Shown here piece by piece: positions 40,314-51,225 of a stretch of 64,000 bases of DNA (the stretch's first letter is position 1; each line of letters begins with the position of its first letter). The notes beneath the pieces are model-generated. The model was given only the letters and a program-made list of their open reading frames with translations. It made no database searches and was not told the origin of the DNA. The DNA is from Xanthobacter aminoxidans (GTDB taxonomy: Bacteria > Pseudomonadota > Alphaproteobacteria > Rhizobiales > Xanthobacteraceae), in contig NZ_JAMJXC010000015.1 in NCBI RefSeq assembly GCF_023571765.1, positions 1 through 64,000 on the forward strand, in the 5' to 3' direction. Both the position numbers and the translations under genes were made by a program.

Positions 40314-40493
40314 GATCAGGTCCGGCGTTTGGGGGCGACCGGGTGTAAGCACGACCGCGCGCCGGACGCCAGCTTTCTCGGCCCGTCCAAGGGCAAAGCC
40401 GTGGACGGTGGGGATTTGCCGCCCCGCCCATCGACGTGCGGGCGCGCGATGCTATGTATGGGGAGGGCCAGCGCCGGCCCTGAAGGCGGCCAG

Positions 40494-42359
40494 ATGAGCG
40501 ACGAGCAGCACACCGACGACCAGCAGGACGGACCGGGCTTCGACCTCGGCCTGCCCGAAGCTGCGCCGCCGTCGGCGCCGGCCGCCGCTCCAACACCCGC
40601 CGCAGCCTCGCCTGGCGCCTATCGCGTGCTGGCGCGCAAGTACCGCCCGCAGAATTTCGCGGACCTGATTGGCCAGGAGGCCATGGTCCGCACCCTGCGC
40701 AACGCCTTCTCCTCGGGGCGGATCGCGCAGGCCTATATCCTCACCGGCGTGCGCGGTGTGGGCAAGACCACCACCGCCCGCATCCTCGCCCGCGCCCTCA
40801 ATTACGAACCGGCGGACGGCGCCGCCGGCGGCCCGAGCCTCGATCTCGCGGTGATGGGCAAGCACTGCCGCGACATCATCGAATCCCGCCATGTGGACGT
40901 GATGGAGATGGACGCCGCGTCCAACACCTCCATCAACGACATCCGTGAGATCATCGAGAGCGCGCGCTACCGCCCGGTGATGGCGCGCTACAAGGTCTAC
41001 ATCATCGACGAAGTGCACATGCTCTCCACGGCGGCCTTCAACGGGCTGCTGAAGACGCTGGAAGAGCCGCCGGAGCATGTGAAGTTCATCTTCGCCACCA
41101 CCGAGATCCGCAAGGTGCCCGTCACCGTGCTGTCCCGCTGCCAGCGCTTCGATCTGCGCCGGGTCGAGGCGGGCACGCTGGCCGCGCATCTCTCCGGCAT
41201 CTGCGCCCGCGAGGGCGTCACCATCGAGCCGGAGGCGCTCTCCATCGTCGCCCGCGCGGCTGAGGGCTCGGTGCGCGACAGCCTTTCCCTGCTGGATCAG
41301 GCCATCGCCCACGGCGGCGGCACGGTGAGCGCGGATGAGGTCCGCCGCCTCCTCGGCCTCGCCGACAAGGGCCGCGTCATCGACCTGTTCGAGGCGCTGA
41401 TGAAGGGCGAGATCGCCCGGGCGCTGGCGGAATTCCGCGACCAGTACGATTCCGGCGCCGACTCTGCCGTCATCCTCACCGACCTCGCCGATTTCACCCA
41501 TCTCGTCACCCGCCTGAAGATCGTGCCCGACGCGGCCGACGACGCGGCGCTGGTGGAAGCCGAGCGCGTGCGCGGGTCGGAGATGGCGCAGGGCCTCTCC
41601 ATGCGGGTGCTGGCCCGTGCCTGGCAGATGCTCTCGAAGGGCATCGGCGAGGTGCAGCAGGCCCCCAAGCCCGCGCAGGCGGCGGAGATGGTGCTGGTGC
41701 GCCTCGCCTATGCCGCGGACCTCCCGACCCCGGACGACGCGCTGCGGCGGCTGAAGGACCAGCCCGCGCCCGCCGCTCCGTCCCTGCCCTCCGGCGGCGG
41801 TGGTGGTGGCGGTGGCGGTCCGCGCCTCTCCCTCGCCCCCCGCCCGGTGGAAGCCCATCTGCAGCCGCGCACGGAGATCCGGACCGATGCGCGCGCGGCC
41901 ATGCCCGCCGAGGGACCGCGGCTCGGCAGCCTTGCCGATGTGGCGGCGCTCGCCGCCGCCCGCCGCGACCTCGCCCTCAAGCACGGCATCGAGACGCAGT
42001 TGCGCCCCGTGCATGTGGAGGACGGGCGCATGGAGGTGGCGCTGGTGCCCGGCGCGCCGGGCAGCCTCATTCAGGATCTCTCCCGCAAGCTCAACGAATG
42101 GACCGGCCGGCGCTGGATGGTCTCGGTCTCCTCCCAGTCCGGCGGGCCGACGCTGGCGGAGGAGAATGCGGCGGTCAAAGCCGAGCGGGAGGAGGGCATC
42201 AAGGCCCATCCTTTGGTGGCCGCCGTGCTCGCCCGCTTCCCCGGCGCCGAGGTGGTGGACGTGCGCACCCGCGAGGAGCCCCCCGCCGACGAGGGCCTCG
42301 CGCCCTCCGAAGAGGATTACCTCGCCGGCCCCGGTGCCGACGACGAGATCGAATTCTAG
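40494..42359 (+). CDS. dnaX: DNA polymerase III subunit gamma/tau
   Basis: A 621-residue clamp-loader ATPase. [13 protein letters not shown], Walker [17 protein letters not shown] (about 86), Walker [10 protein letters not shown] and sensor [10 protein letters not shown] are present, and the C-terminal tau part is Pro/Gly-rich with a poly-Gly run before a conserved tail. The zinc module normally formed by four cysteines after Walker A retains only one cysteine ([15 protein letters not shown]). No clear slippery sequence for a short gamma form was seen. It is followed 17 bases later by ybaB, the usual neighbour. Confidence 0.95.
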   Translation: MSDEQHTDDQQDGPGFDLGLPEAAPPSAPAAAPTPAAASPGAYRVLARKYRPQNFADLIGQEAMVRTLRNAFSSGRIAQAYILTGVRGVGKTTTARILARALNYEPADGAAGGPSLDLAVMGKHCRDIIESRHVDVMEMDAASNTSINDIREIIESARYRPVMARYKVYIIDEVHMLSTAAFNGLLKTLEEPPEHVKFIFATTEIRKVPVTVLSRCQRFDLRRVEAGTLAAHLSGICAREGVTIEPEALSIVARAAEGSVRDSLSLLDQAIAHGGGTVSADEVRRLLGLADKGRVIDLFEALMKGEIARALAEFRDQYDSGADSAVILTDLADFTHLVTRLKIVPDAADDAALVEAERVRGSEMAQGLSMRVLARAWQMLSKGIGEVQQAPKPAQAAEMVLVRLAYAADLPTPDDALRRLKDQPAPAAPSLPSGGGGGGGGGPRLSLAPRPVEAHLQPRTEIRTDARAAMPAEGPRLGSLADVAALAAARRDLALKHGIETQLRPVHVEDGRMEVALVPGAPGSLIQDLSRKLNEWTGRRWMVSVSSQSGGPTLAEENAAVKAEREEGIKAHPLVAAVLARFPGAEVVDVRTREEPPADEGLAPSEEDYLAGPGADDEIEF

Positions 42360-42376
42360 ACAGGGATGACAGCACC

Positions 42377-42697
42377 ATGCGCGACCTCATGGGCATGATG
42401 AAGCAGGCCAAGGAACTTCAGGACCGCATGCAGCAGATGCAGGCGGAACTGGAGACCGTCGAGGTGGACGGTGCCTCCGGCGGCGGTCTCGTCTCGGTGC
42501 GCGTCACGGCCAAGGGCGAATGCAAGGCGGTGCGCATCGACCCTTCGCTGGTGAAGCCGGACGAGGTGGAGATCCTCGAAGACCTCATCGTCGCCGCCCT
42601 GGCCGACGCCCGCGGCAAGGCCGAGCGGGTGATGCAGGAAAAGATGCAGTCCCTCACCGGCGGGCTTGCGCTGCCGCCGGGCCTGAAGCTGTTCTGA
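42377..42697 (+). CDS. YbaB/EbfC-family nucleoid-associated protein
   Basis: A 106-residue DNA-binding protein. The N-terminus [42 protein letters not shown] and a C-terminal helix are family-typical. In most genomes dnaX-ybaB-recR form an operon; recR is not next here, as a convergent RES toxin gene follows 2 bases after the stop. AGGGA precedes the ATG. Confidence 0.94.
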   Translation: MRDLMGMMKQAKELQDRMQQMQAELETVEVDGASGGGLVSVRVTAKGECKAVRIDPSLVKPDEVEILEDLIVAALADARGKAERVMQEKMQSLTGGLALPPGLKLF

Positions 42698-42699
42698 TT

Positions 42700-43467
42700 T
42701 CAGCGCTCCCAGACCATGCCGGCAAGGCGCGGGTCGGCGGAAAACGCCTCCCGCCCGAAGGAGAGCCGATGGCGCGGCGCCTCGCACACGGCTGAGACGC
42801 CCGTGCGGCCAATCAGCATGTGCCATGTCCGACGCTCCACCGGAGCCGGCGCGGCGAAGGCCGCGCAGGTCAGCACGGCGAGGTTCGCCCCCGCATCGGG
42901 ATCGCGCACGGAGCGGTAGCGGATGATCTCCACCGCCGCCGCCCGTGCCGCATCGGCGAGGTGCTGGCAGGGCGCGTAGTCGATGGGGTGGGTCCAGGCC
43001 GCGCTCTCTCTACTCAGCGGCGCCTTGGTGAGATCGAGGTGGCGGTCCGTCCGCACCTCGGCGGCGAAGGCGGTGTACTGGCCGGCGCTCTGCGGCCAGG
43101 GGGTGCCCGGCGATTCCGCGAAGAACAGCAGGCGGTAGAAGGCCAGCTCCGCCAGCGCCGTCTCAGGTCGCTCCGCCGCGTAGTAGACGCCGGCCGTCCG
43201 CCCCGCCCGGCGGAAGCGCGAGCCGTGGGGGTAGGGCGGCTCGTAGCGGAAGGGCGTGAACAGCAGATAGTCGAGATGCCGGCACTCCGGCGGCAGGGGC
43301 GGCTTGGTGGCCTCGATGAGGTCTTCCAGAACCTTCTGCTCGTCGGTGTCGTCCACCAGCTTGAGCGTGGACGTGAGGTGCTGCGCCTCCACCAGCCGCC
43401 AGCAGCGCCCGGCATAGGGCCGCGCCTCAGACGACAGCGCGTCGGGCGTCCAGATAGGCGATGACAT
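42700..43467 (-). CDS. RES-domain toxin
   Basis: A 255-residue RES-domain protein, longer than the usual 150-230. The RES core is HGSRFRRAGRTAGVYYAAERPETALAE (Arg, Tyr and Glu of the NAD-binding pocket) then FAAEVRTDRHLDLT and YAPCQHLADAARA. RES toxins degrade NAD+ (phosphorolysis or glycohydrolysis). It overlaps the 3' end of the upstream antitoxin gene by 41 bases, as is usual for this pair. ATG start. Confidence 0.88.
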   Translation of the reverse strand: MSSPIWTPDALSSEARPYAGRCWRLVEAQHLTSTLKLVDDTDEQKVLEDLIEATKPPLPPECRHLDYLLFTPFRYEPPYPHGSRFRRAGRTAGVYYAAERPETALAELAFYRLLFFAESPGTPWPQSAGQYTAFAAEVRTDRHLDLTKAPLSRESAAWTHPIDYAPCQHLADAARAAAVEIIRYRSVRDPDAGANLAVLTCAAFAAPAPVERRTWHMLIGRTGVSAVCEAPRHRLSFGREAFSADPRLAGMVWER

Positions 43468-43807
43468 CCATCAATCCCGGAATGGTCCTGATCTTCTCGA
43501 TGGGGGCGGCGTCCAGCGCGGTGTTGGGGCTGGAGAGCCACGCGCGGGCGATGCGCTCGTCCCCGCCGGCGATGGCGTCCAGCGAGCGGAACAGGCGGAC
43601 GAACAGGATGGCCAGCTCGAACGGCTTGGTGCCGGTCTCCAGCGCGAATTCGCCCTTCTTCATGCGGGTCAGCGAGGCGGGGCTGAGGCCGATAACGGCG
43701 GCGAGCGTCGCGCCCGTGACGCCCAATCGGTCGGCGGCGCGGAGCAGCGCCTTGGTCAGCACGGCGCCCTGGCTGAGAGGGACGTCGGCGAGAGGGGCAG
43801 CGCGCAT
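43427..43807 (-). CDS. Xre/MbcA/ParS-type antitoxin
   Basis: A 126-residue antitoxin. The N-terminal helix-turn-helix is RLGVTGATLAAVIGLSPASLTRMKKG; the C-terminal toxin-binding domain is FVRLFRSLDAIAGGDERIARAWLSSPNTALDAAPIE, the ParS/MbcA signature. It neutralises the RES toxin encoded next and probably represses both genes from the AT-richer region upstream (43808-43890). GGGAGG precedes the ATG. Confidence 0.9.
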   Translation of the reverse strand: MRAAPLADVPLSQGAVLTKALLRAADRLGVTGATLAAVIGLSPASLTRMKKGEFALETGTKPFELAILFVRLFRSLDAIAGGDERIARAWLSSPNTALDAAPIEKIRTIPGLMDVIAYLDARRAVV

Positions 43808-43894
43808 GGGGCCTCCCAGTGCATTCATGTGGAAAGAATAGCACGGAACAATTTCTGTGGGAATATCTTCGCACTTGGGAGTGCTGTGGGCCCC

Positions 43895-43925
43895 CGAAAA
43901 GAAAAGGGCGGCCTCGCGGCCGCCC
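43895..43925 (-). terminator. Intrinsic terminator of pnp
   Basis: Reading leftward, the stem GGGCGGCC paired with GGCCGCCC (43906-43925) is followed by CTTTTCTTTTC. It lies 27 bases after the pnp stop. Confidence 0.8.
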
Positions 43926-43951
43926 CTCTCGATTCACGCTGATGCGGAGGA

Positions 43952-46132
43952 TCACTCCGCCGCGCCGGCCTCGCCTTCGGAGGCGGTGCGGCCGGCTTCG
44001 CGCTCGGCCTTGGCCTTGGCTTCGAGGTCCTCGCCGGTGGTCTGGTCGACCACCTTCATGGACAGGCGGGTCTTGCCGCGCTCGTCGAAGCCCATGAGCT
44101 TCACCTTCACCTTGTCGCCTTCCTTGACGACGTCGGAGGGCTTGGCGACGCGCTCGTTGGCCATCTGCGACACGTGGACGAGGCCGTCCTTGGAGCCGAA
44201 GAAGTTCACGAAGGCGCCGAAGTCCACCACCTTCACGACGGTGCCCTCATAGATCTGGCCCACTTCCGGCTCGGAAGCGATGGACTTGATCCAGTTGATG
44301 GCGGCCTTGATCGAGTCGCCATTGGCGGACGCGATCTTGATGGTGCCGTCGTCCTCGATGTTGATCTTGGCGCCGGTCTTCTCGACGATCTCGCGGATCA
44401 CCTTGCCGCCGGAGCCGATCACTTCGCGGATCTTGTCCACGGCGATCTTCATCACCTCAATGCGCGGGGCGTGCTCGCCGAGTTCCGCGCGGGCGGTGGT
44501 GAGGGCCTTCGCCATCTCGCCGAGGATGTGGACGCGGCCGTCCTTCGCCTGGGTGAGGGCGACCTTCATGATCTCCTCGGTGATGCCGGCGATCTTGATG
44601 TCCATCTGGAGCGAGGTCACGCCCTGCTCCGTGCCGGCCACCTTGAAGTCCATGTCGCCGAGATGATCCTCGTCGCCGAGGATGTCGGAGAGCACCGCGA
44701 ACTTCTGATCCTCGAGGATCAGGCCCATGGCGATGCCCGCCACCGGACGGCGCAGTGGCACGCCGGCATCCATCAGAGCCAGCGAGGTGCCGCAGACGGT
44801 GGCCATGGAGGACGAGCCGTTGGACTCGAGGATCTCCGACACCACGCGCAGGGTGTAGGGGAACTCGTGCTTGGCCGGCAGCATGGGGTGGATGGCGCGC
44901 CAGGCGAGCTTGCCGTGGCCGATCTCGCGGCGGCCGGGCGAACCCATGCGGCCGGTCTCGCCCACGGAGAAGGGCGGGAAGTTGTAGTGCAGCAGGAAGT
45001 GCTCCTTGTAGGTGCCTTCCAGGCTGTCGATGAACTGCTCGTCCTCGCCGGTGCCGAGGGTGGCGACCACGAGGGCCTGCGTCTCGCCGCGGGTGAACAG
45101 GGCAGAGCCGTGGGCGCGCGGCAGGATGCCGACCTCGGAGACGATCGGGCGCACGGTGCGCACGTCGCGGCCGTCGATGCGGATGCCGTCGTCGAGGATG
45201 TTCCAGCGCACGATCTTGGCTTCGAGCGCCTTGAACACCTCGGAGACCACCTGCGGGTTCGGCACGGACGTGCCGCCGATGGCGAGCTCCTCGTAATACT
45301 TCTTCACCTTGGACTTGGCAGCGCCGACGGCGGCGTAGCGTTCCTGCTTCTGCTTGATCTTGTAGGCGGTGCGCAGATCGTGCTCGGCGATCTCCTTCAC
45401 CTTGGCCTCGATCTCCGAGACGTCGAGCGGCGCGAAGGTGCGGGGCTCCTTGGCGGCCTTCTCGGCGAGCTTGATGATGGCCTCGATCACCGGCTGGAAG
45501 TGGCGGTGGCCGAACATCACGGCGCCGAGCATGATCTCCTCGGGCAGCTCTTTCGCTTCCGATTCCACCATCAGTACCGCGTCGCCCGTGCCGGCGACCA
45601 CGAGGTCGAGGGAGCTTTCCTTCACCTCGTCCACGGTGGGATTGAGCACATACTCATTGTCGATGAAGCCGACGCGGGCGGCGCCCACCGGACCCATGAA
45701 GGGAATGCCGGAGAGGGTCAGAGCGGCGGAGGCGGCGACCAGGGCGACCACGTCCGGATCGTTCTCGAGGTCATGCGCCAGAACGGTGACGACCACCTGG
45801 GTGTCGCACTTGTAGCCCTCGGGGAAGAGGGGGCGGATCGGGCGGTCGATGAGGCGGGAGACCAGCGTCTCCTTCTCGGACGGACGACCCTCGCGCTTGA
45901 AGTAGCCGCCGGGGATGCGGCCGGCCGCGTAGGTCTTTTCCTGGTAGTTCACGGTCAGCGGGAAGAAGTCCTGGCCCGGCTTCGGCTCCTTGGCCGAAAC
46001 GACGGTGGCGAGAACCTTGGTGTCGCCGTAGGTGGCCAGCACGGAGCCGTCGGCCTGGCGGGCCATCTTGCCCGTCTCGAGGGTGAGGGTGGTTCCGCCC
46101 CAGTCCAGCTCTTCGCGGTGGATGTCGAACAT
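43952..46132 (-). CDS. pnp: Polyribonucleotide nucleotidyltransferase (PNPase)
   Basis: A 726-residue 3'-5' exoribonuclease/polymerase of RNA decay. Two RNase PH cores flank a helical domain; [18 protein letters not shown] and the catalytic [21 protein letters not shown] are clear. A KH domain ([18 protein letters not shown]) and an S1 domain ([20 protein letters not shown]) follow, then a short acidic Ala/Glu tail. Downstream of rpsO in the normal order; a hairpin lies between them. AAGAG-type site before the ATG. Confidence 0.97.
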   Translation of the reverse strand: MFDIHREELDWGGTTLTLETGKMARQADGSVLATYGDTKVLATVVSAKEPKPGQDFFPLTVNYQEKTYAAGRIPGGYFKREGRPSEKETLVSRLIDRPIRPLFPEGYKCDTQVVVTVLAHDLENDPDVVALVAASAALTLSGIPFMGPVGAARVGFIDNEYVLNPTVDEVKESSLDLVVAGTGDAVLMVESEAKELPEEIMLGAVMFGHRHFQPVIEAIIKLAEKAAKEPRTFAPLDVSEIEAKVKEIAEHDLRTAYKIKQKQERYAAVGAAKSKVKKYYEELAIGGTSVPNPQVVSEVFKALEAKIVRWNILDDGIRIDGRDVRTVRPIVSEVGILPRAHGSALFTRGETQALVVATLGTGEDEQFIDSLEGTYKEHFLLHYNFPPFSVGETGRMGSPGRREIGHGKLAWRAIHPMLPAKHEFPYTLRVVSEILESNGSSSMATVCGTSLALMDAGVPLRRPVAGIAMGLILEDQKFAVLSDILGDEDHLGDMDFKVAGTEQGVTSLQMDIKIAGITEEIMKVALTQAKDGRVHILGEMAKALTTARAELGEHAPRIEVMKIAVDKIREVIGSGGKVIREIVEKTGAKINIEDDGTIKIASANGDSIKAAINWIKSIASEPEVGQIYEGTVVKVVDFGAFVNFFGSKDGLVHVSQMANERVAKPSDVVKEGDKVKVKLMGFDERGKTRLSMKVVDQTTGEDLEAKAKAEREAGRTASEGEAGAAE

Positions 46133-46303
46133 GTCTTGCTCTTTCAGTTCAGGCGCGAACGAAAAAAGCCATGAGCAAGACGGCCGGACGCGCCGCGCGA
46201 AGCCAAACCCTCATACGGGGGCTCCGACGGTTGCGTCCGGCGATCCTGCCATGGCTTCTTCCATTCACGGACCCGCAGCAGGCCCCATGCCCGCTGCGTA
46301 TAT

Positions 46304-46324
46304 GCGCCCCCGTGGCGGGGGCGC
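46304..46324 (-). promoter_or_regulatory. Hairpin in the rpsO-pnp intergenic region
   Basis: A 9-bp stem (GCGCCCCCG with CGGGGGCGC) and 3-base loop with no T tract, between the rpsO stop and pnp start. In E. coli a leader hairpin there is cut by RNase III and mediates PNPase autocontrol; a similar role is inferred. Confidence 0.5.
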
Positions 46325-46364
46325 GCGGCGCCAGCCTGTCGCCGGCCGGCGCCGGAAACCGGCG

Positions 46365-46634
46365 TCAGCGGCGGATGCCCAGACGCCCGATGAGGGACTT
46401 GTAGCGGCCCTCGTCCTTCTTCTTCAGATAGTCGAGGAGGCTGCGCCGCTGCGAGACGAGCTTGAGCAGCCCGCGACGCGAGTGGTTGTCCTTGTTGTGG
46501 GACTTGAAGTGCTCGGTGAGGTTGGTGATGCGCTCGGTGAGGATCGCCACCTGCACCTCGGGCGAACCCGTGTCGCCGTCCTTGGCACCAAAGTCCTTGA
46601 TGAGCGCCTGCTTGCGCTCTGCCGTGATCGACAT
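46365..46634 (-). CDS. rpsO: 30S ribosomal protein S15
   Basis: An 89-residue primary 16S rRNA-binding protein of the small subunit. [58 protein letters not shown] and the terminal [12 protein letters not shown] are canonical. It heads the rpsO-pnp unit; here rpsO is separate from rbfA-truB, which usually precede it. Confidence 0.98.
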   Translation of the reverse strand: MSITAERKQALIKDFGAKDGDTGSPEVQVAILTERITNLTEHFKSHNKDNHSRRGLLKLVSQRRSLLDYLKKKDEGRYKSLIGRLGIRR

Positions 46635-46991
46635 CGGTCAATCCTTTCAACAGAGAGTGGGAAGGAGCCGGAAGCCCTGGCGCCACGTTCCTCCAGAAGT
46701 CCCTTCAGGAGGTAGCGGCGGGCTCTCGGTCTCCGCTCGGCCGGGCCGGGATGTCGTCCAGCACGGTCGAGGCTGCGCGAAACGCAGGGCCGGTCCAGCG
46801 ACCGTCCGTTGCCGTTTCCGTATGGCTATCAGCATATTATGCTGCCAACAGAAAACGCGGCGCCCCGAGGGGCACCGTCCGCGCGGCGGACTATAGCCAA
46901 ATTTCCGCGCCCGGCCAGCGGAATGTTTCGCCGCCTCCGGGCGCCGGGTCGGTCGGCCTCGTCAGTCTGCGCCTTGGTCGGGCGAGGTCGC
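46635..46991. other. Intergenic region upstream of rpsO
   Basis: 357 bases without a gene. It includes the rpsO promoter region and an AT-rich perfect palindrome, CAGCATA-T-TATGCTG, at 46830-46844, which could be an operator or hold the -10 (CATAAT on the minus strand). Confidence 0.45.
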
Positions 46992-47429
46992 TCAGTCCGC
47001 GCCCTGGTCGGGCACGTGGCCGGCGGCGGTGATGCCGGCGATGGCGCAGGCCTCGTCATTGTCGGAGGTGTCGCCGGAGATGCCGACCACGCCGATCACC
47101 TTGCCATCCCCGGAGCGGATCAGCACGCCGCCCGGCACCGGGATCAGCGAGCCGCCGATGGCGGACGTGGCGGCGGCGATGAAGAAGGGCTGGTCCTTCG
47201 CCCGCTTGAACAGCGCGCGCGAGCCCATGCCCAGCGCCAGCGCGCCCTTCGCCTTGCCGAGGGCGATGTCCATGCGGTTGAGGCTGGTGCCGTCCTCGGA
47301 TCCGGCCGCCTTGAGCGCGCCGCGCGCGTCCAGAACGCAGACGGCGAGCGAGTTCATGCCGCCGGCCCGGGCATGGGCGAGCGCGGTCGTGACGATGGTC
47401 TGGGCCTGTTCGAGCTTGAGTTCCGACAC
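46992..47429 (-). CDS. GlcG/HbpS-family protein
   Basis: A 145-residue protein of the GlcG/HbpS (heme-degrading/PduO C-terminal) family. LEQAQTIVTTALAHARAGG, VCVLDARGALKAAG, MDIALGKAKGALALGMGS and GGVLIRSGDGKVIGVVGISGDTSDNDE are typical. Some members bind heme or cobalamin. The GTG start has AAGGA upstream. No related pathway genes adjoin it. Confidence 0.9.
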   Translation of the reverse strand: MSELKLEQAQTIVTTALAHARAGGMNSLAVCVLDARGALKAAGSEDGTSLNRMDIALGKAKGALALGMGSRALFKRAKDQPFFIAAATSAIGGSLIPVPGGVLIRSGDGKVIGVVGISGDTSDNDEACAIAGITAAGHVPDQGAD

Positions 47430-47612
47430 GCCTTGGTCCTTTCCCCTTCGGACGCCGGGCGGCGTCGCGATTGCCTCTGACGCCTCCCTCTAGCCCATGC
47501 GGCGCCCGATGCGAACCGGGTGGGGAGGGGCGGAAAATCCTCTCCCCCGCGCCCCCGCCGCCGTGCCACCATGGGCGGCCCCGCCCCAGAGATCCGATCC
47601 GGGAGAGCCGTC

Positions 47613-48125
47613 ATGATCCCCACGCGGACCGTAGCCCCGCGCCAGAGCCGCGAGCCCGGGCATCGTCGCAAGTTTCTGGTGGTGGTGGACGATACCCCGG
47701 AATGCGACCGCGCCGTCTATTACGCCGCCCGCCGAGCCGCCGGCACCGAGGGCGGGGTGGTGATGCTGGGCGTTCTGGAGCTTGAGGGTGTCAGCCAGCA
47801 ATGGCTCGGCGTCGCCGACCTGATGCGGGCCGAGGCCCATGAGGAGATGGAGGCGCGGCTCGCAAAATATGTCGCGCGGGCGCGGCAGGTGGCCGGCGTC
47901 GCCCCGGAGACCGTGATCCGCGAGGGCGCTTTGGCGGAGGCCATCGGTTCCGTGATCCAGGAGGACCGCGATATCGCCATTCTGGTGCTTGCCGCCGGGA
48001 CCGGAAAGGACGGGCCGGGGCCGCTGGTGGCCTCGCTCGCCGCCGGCCATGCGGCGCGGTTTCCCATCCCCGTCACCATCGTGCCGGGGGCGCTGACCGA
48101 TCAGGAGCTGGACGGACTGGCCTGA
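47613..48125 (+). CDS. Universal stress protein family
   Basis: A 170-residue UspA-domain protein. FLVVVDDTPECDRAVYYAARRA, the VVMLGVLE strand and the C-terminal AILVLAAGTGKDGPGPL followed by IPVTIVPG are typical; the ATP-binding G-2x-G-9x-G(S/T) motif is modified, so nucleotide binding is doubtful. The ATG follows GGGAGA. Followed by a perfect 14-bp hairpin. Confidence 0.87.
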   Translation: MIPTRTVAPRQSREPGHRRKFLVVVDDTPECDRAVYYAARRAAGTEGGVVMLGVLELEGVSQQWLGVADLMRAEAHEEMEARLAKYVARARQVAGVAPETVIREGALAEAIGSVIQEDRDIAILVLAAGTGKDGPGPLVASLAAGHAARFPIPVTIVPGALTDQELDGLA

Positions 48126-48133
48126 GAGCGTAA

Positions 48134-48165
48134 ACCGCCGGGACGGATCGCTCCGTCCCGGCGGT
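48134..48165 (+). terminator. Perfect 14-bp hairpin after the Usp gene
   Basis: ACCGCCGGGACGGA pairs exactly with 48152-48165 around the loop TCGC, 9 bases after the stop. It lacks a T tract, so a Rho-assisted or stabilising role is possible. Confidence 0.6.
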
Positions 48166-48469
48166 CGCGCGGCCCGGCGAGAAACGCAAGGACTTGATCC
48201 TCGCTCGGGACGGCGGTTCGAATGTCTGGTTGATCCGGCAGCTTTGGCGGATCGGGCGCGGCAGGCCTGACGCGGACGGGCCATCGAGATGGGCGATGGC
48301 GGGCTCTTCAGCGCCGGGCGTCGCCATCGACGGGTCGAGGCGGAGCGCGGTCGGCGGGCTTGAACACCCCGCGTGCGGCGCAATTGCGGCGGCCCGGTCC
48401 GGGGGCGGCGGAGGTGCCATGCGCGAATCGCAGGTCATTGCCGGCAAAGCGGTAACTTGAACGCCGGAC

Positions 48470-48497
48470 TTGCGTGTCCGGCATTTCCGTCTATATT
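48470..48497 (+). promoter_or_regulatory. Sigma70-type promoter of the rimP-nusA-infB operon
   Basis: TTGCGT at 48470-48475 and TATATT at 48492-48497 are spaced 16 bases apart, the best match in the region. The leader to rimP is about 250 bases and contains the hairpin below. Confidence 0.6.
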
Positions 48498-48549
48498 AGC
48501 GCCGTCCCCCATGGGGATGCCTCAGCGCCATCGCAGTCGAAGGTGATGA

Positions 48550-48580
48550 GAGTGGGCCCCGGTCGGGACCCGCTCCTTTT
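48550..48580 (+). terminator. Attenuator-like hairpin in the rimP leader
   Basis: GAGTGGG-C-CCC pairs with GGG-A-CCCGCTC (one G-U and one mismatch) and is followed by CTTTTC. It is a plausible leader terminator through which expression of the NusA operon is controlled. Confidence 0.6.
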
Positions 48581-48695
48581 CTGCTTATCCGGTGTCCAAC
48601 GGCATCGGGGTGCGCCCTTCGGGGTGCCGGGCGGGCCTGATGGCCATATGAATTTCGGGCGCCGGTGCCGAGCCGCCGCGTCCGGCGGAAAATGA

Positions 48696-49612
<917 letters not shown>

Positions 49613-49613
<1 letters not shown>

Positions 49614-51205
49614 TGGTCGCCGTCAGCGCAAACCGGCTGGAGCTCCTGCAGATCGCCGATGCGGTCGCGCGGGAGAAGTCCATCGACCGCAGCATCGTCA
49701 TCGCCGCCATGGAAGATGCCATCGCCAAGGCCGCGCGCTCGCGCTACGGCCAGGAGACGGACATCCACGCCGACATCAACTCCAAGACCGGCGAACTGCG
49801 CCTCGCGCGCCACCTGCTCGTGGTGGACGAGGTGGAGAATACCGCCACCGAGATCACGCTGGATGGCGCCCGCCGCCACAATCCCGCGGCTCAGGTGGGC
49901 GACACCATTGCCGACACCCTGCCGCCCTTCGATTTCGGCCGCATCGCCGCGCAGAGCGCGAAGCAGGTCATCGTGCAGAAGGTGCGCGAGGCCGAGCGCG
50001 ACCGGCAGTATGACGAATACAAGGACCGCATCGGCGACGTGCTGAACGGCCTCGTGAAGCGCGTCGAGTACGGCAACGTGGTGGTGGACCTCGGCCGCGG
50101 CGAAGGCATCCTGCGCCGCGACGAGCTGCTGCCCCGCGAGACGGTGAAGACCGGCGACCGCATCCGCGCCTACATCTACGACGTGCGCCGCGAGCCGCGC
50201 GGCCCGCAGATCTTCCTCTCCCGCACGCATCCCCAGTTCATGGCGAAGCTGTTCGCGCAGGAAGTGCCGGAAATCTACGACGGCATCGTCGAGATCAAGG
50301 CCGTGGCCCGCGATCCCGGCTCCCGCGCCAAGATCGCCGTCATCTCCCGCGATCAGTCGGTGGACCCGGTCGGCGCCTGCGTCGGCATGCGCGGCTCGCG
50401 CGTGCAGGCCGTGGTGAACGAGCTGCAGGGCGAGAAGATCGACATCATCCCCTGGAACCCGGATATCGCCACCTTCATCGTCAACGCCCTTGCCCCCGCC
50501 GAGGTGGTGAAGGTGGTGCTGGACGAGGAGCGCGAGCGCATCGAGGTGGTAGTGCCCGACGCCCAGCTGTCGCTGGCCATCGGCCGTCGCGGCCAGAACG
50601 TGCGCCTCGCCACCCAGCTCACCGGCTGGGACATCGACATCATGACCGAGCAGGAGGAGAGCGAGCGGCGGCAGAAGGAATTCGCCGAGCGCACCAAGAT
50701 GTTCTCCGAGGCCCTCGATCTCGACGAGATGATGGGCCAGCTGCTCACCTCCGAGGGCTTCACCTCGGTGGAGGAGATCGCCTACGTGCCGATCTCCGAG
50801 CTCGCCTCCATCGAAGGCTTCGACGAGGACACCGCCGCCGAGCTGCAGTCCCGCGCCCTCAAGCACCTCGCCGAAGTGGAAGAGGCGCTCGACGCCCGCC
50901 GCAAGGAGCTGGGTGTCGAGGACGAAGTGAAGACCGTGCCCGGCGTCACCTCCAAGATGCTGGTGGCCTTCGGCGAGAATGACATCAAGACGATCGAGGA
51001 TCTCGCTGGCTGCGCCACCGACGATCTCGTCGGCTGGAGCGAGCGCAAGGACGGCGAGACCATCCGCCACGCCGGCGCTCTGGACGGTTTCGAGTTCTCC
51101 CGCGAGGACGCCGAAGCCCTCATCATGCAGGCCCGCGTCGCCGCGGGCTGGATCGAGGCCGAGCCTGAAGCCGAGGGCGAAGACGCCCCGGCCGAAGACG
51201 CCTGA
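49613..51205 (+). CDS. nusA: Transcription termination/antitermination protein NusA
   Basis: A 530-residue RNA-polymerase-binding factor. N-terminal domain ([26 protein letters not shown]), S1 domain ([20 protein letters not shown]), two KH domains ([42 protein letters not shown]) and two C-terminal helix-hairpin-helix acidic repeats are all present. The start ATG overlaps the rimP stop in TGATG. Confidence 0.97.
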
Positions 51206-51225
51206 GCCTAAGGAGATGACCACTG

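Noticed and set aside
40352-40493. Possible SRP RNA gene upstream of dnaX
   Set aside because: No GGAAGGAAGCAGCC-type SRP loop or pairing was found.
41796-41822. Poly-Gly run in dnaX as a frameshift site
   Set aside because: It is a GGN codon run, not an A/T-rich slippery heptamer, and both frames around it do not support a short gamma form.
48200-48240. GGTTCGAAT-like string reminiscent of a tRNA T-loop
   Set aside because: No acceptor stem or cloverleaf partner around it.
48194-48460. 88-residue open frame in the rimP leader
   Set aside because: No ribosome-binding site, low-complexity composition, and no family features.
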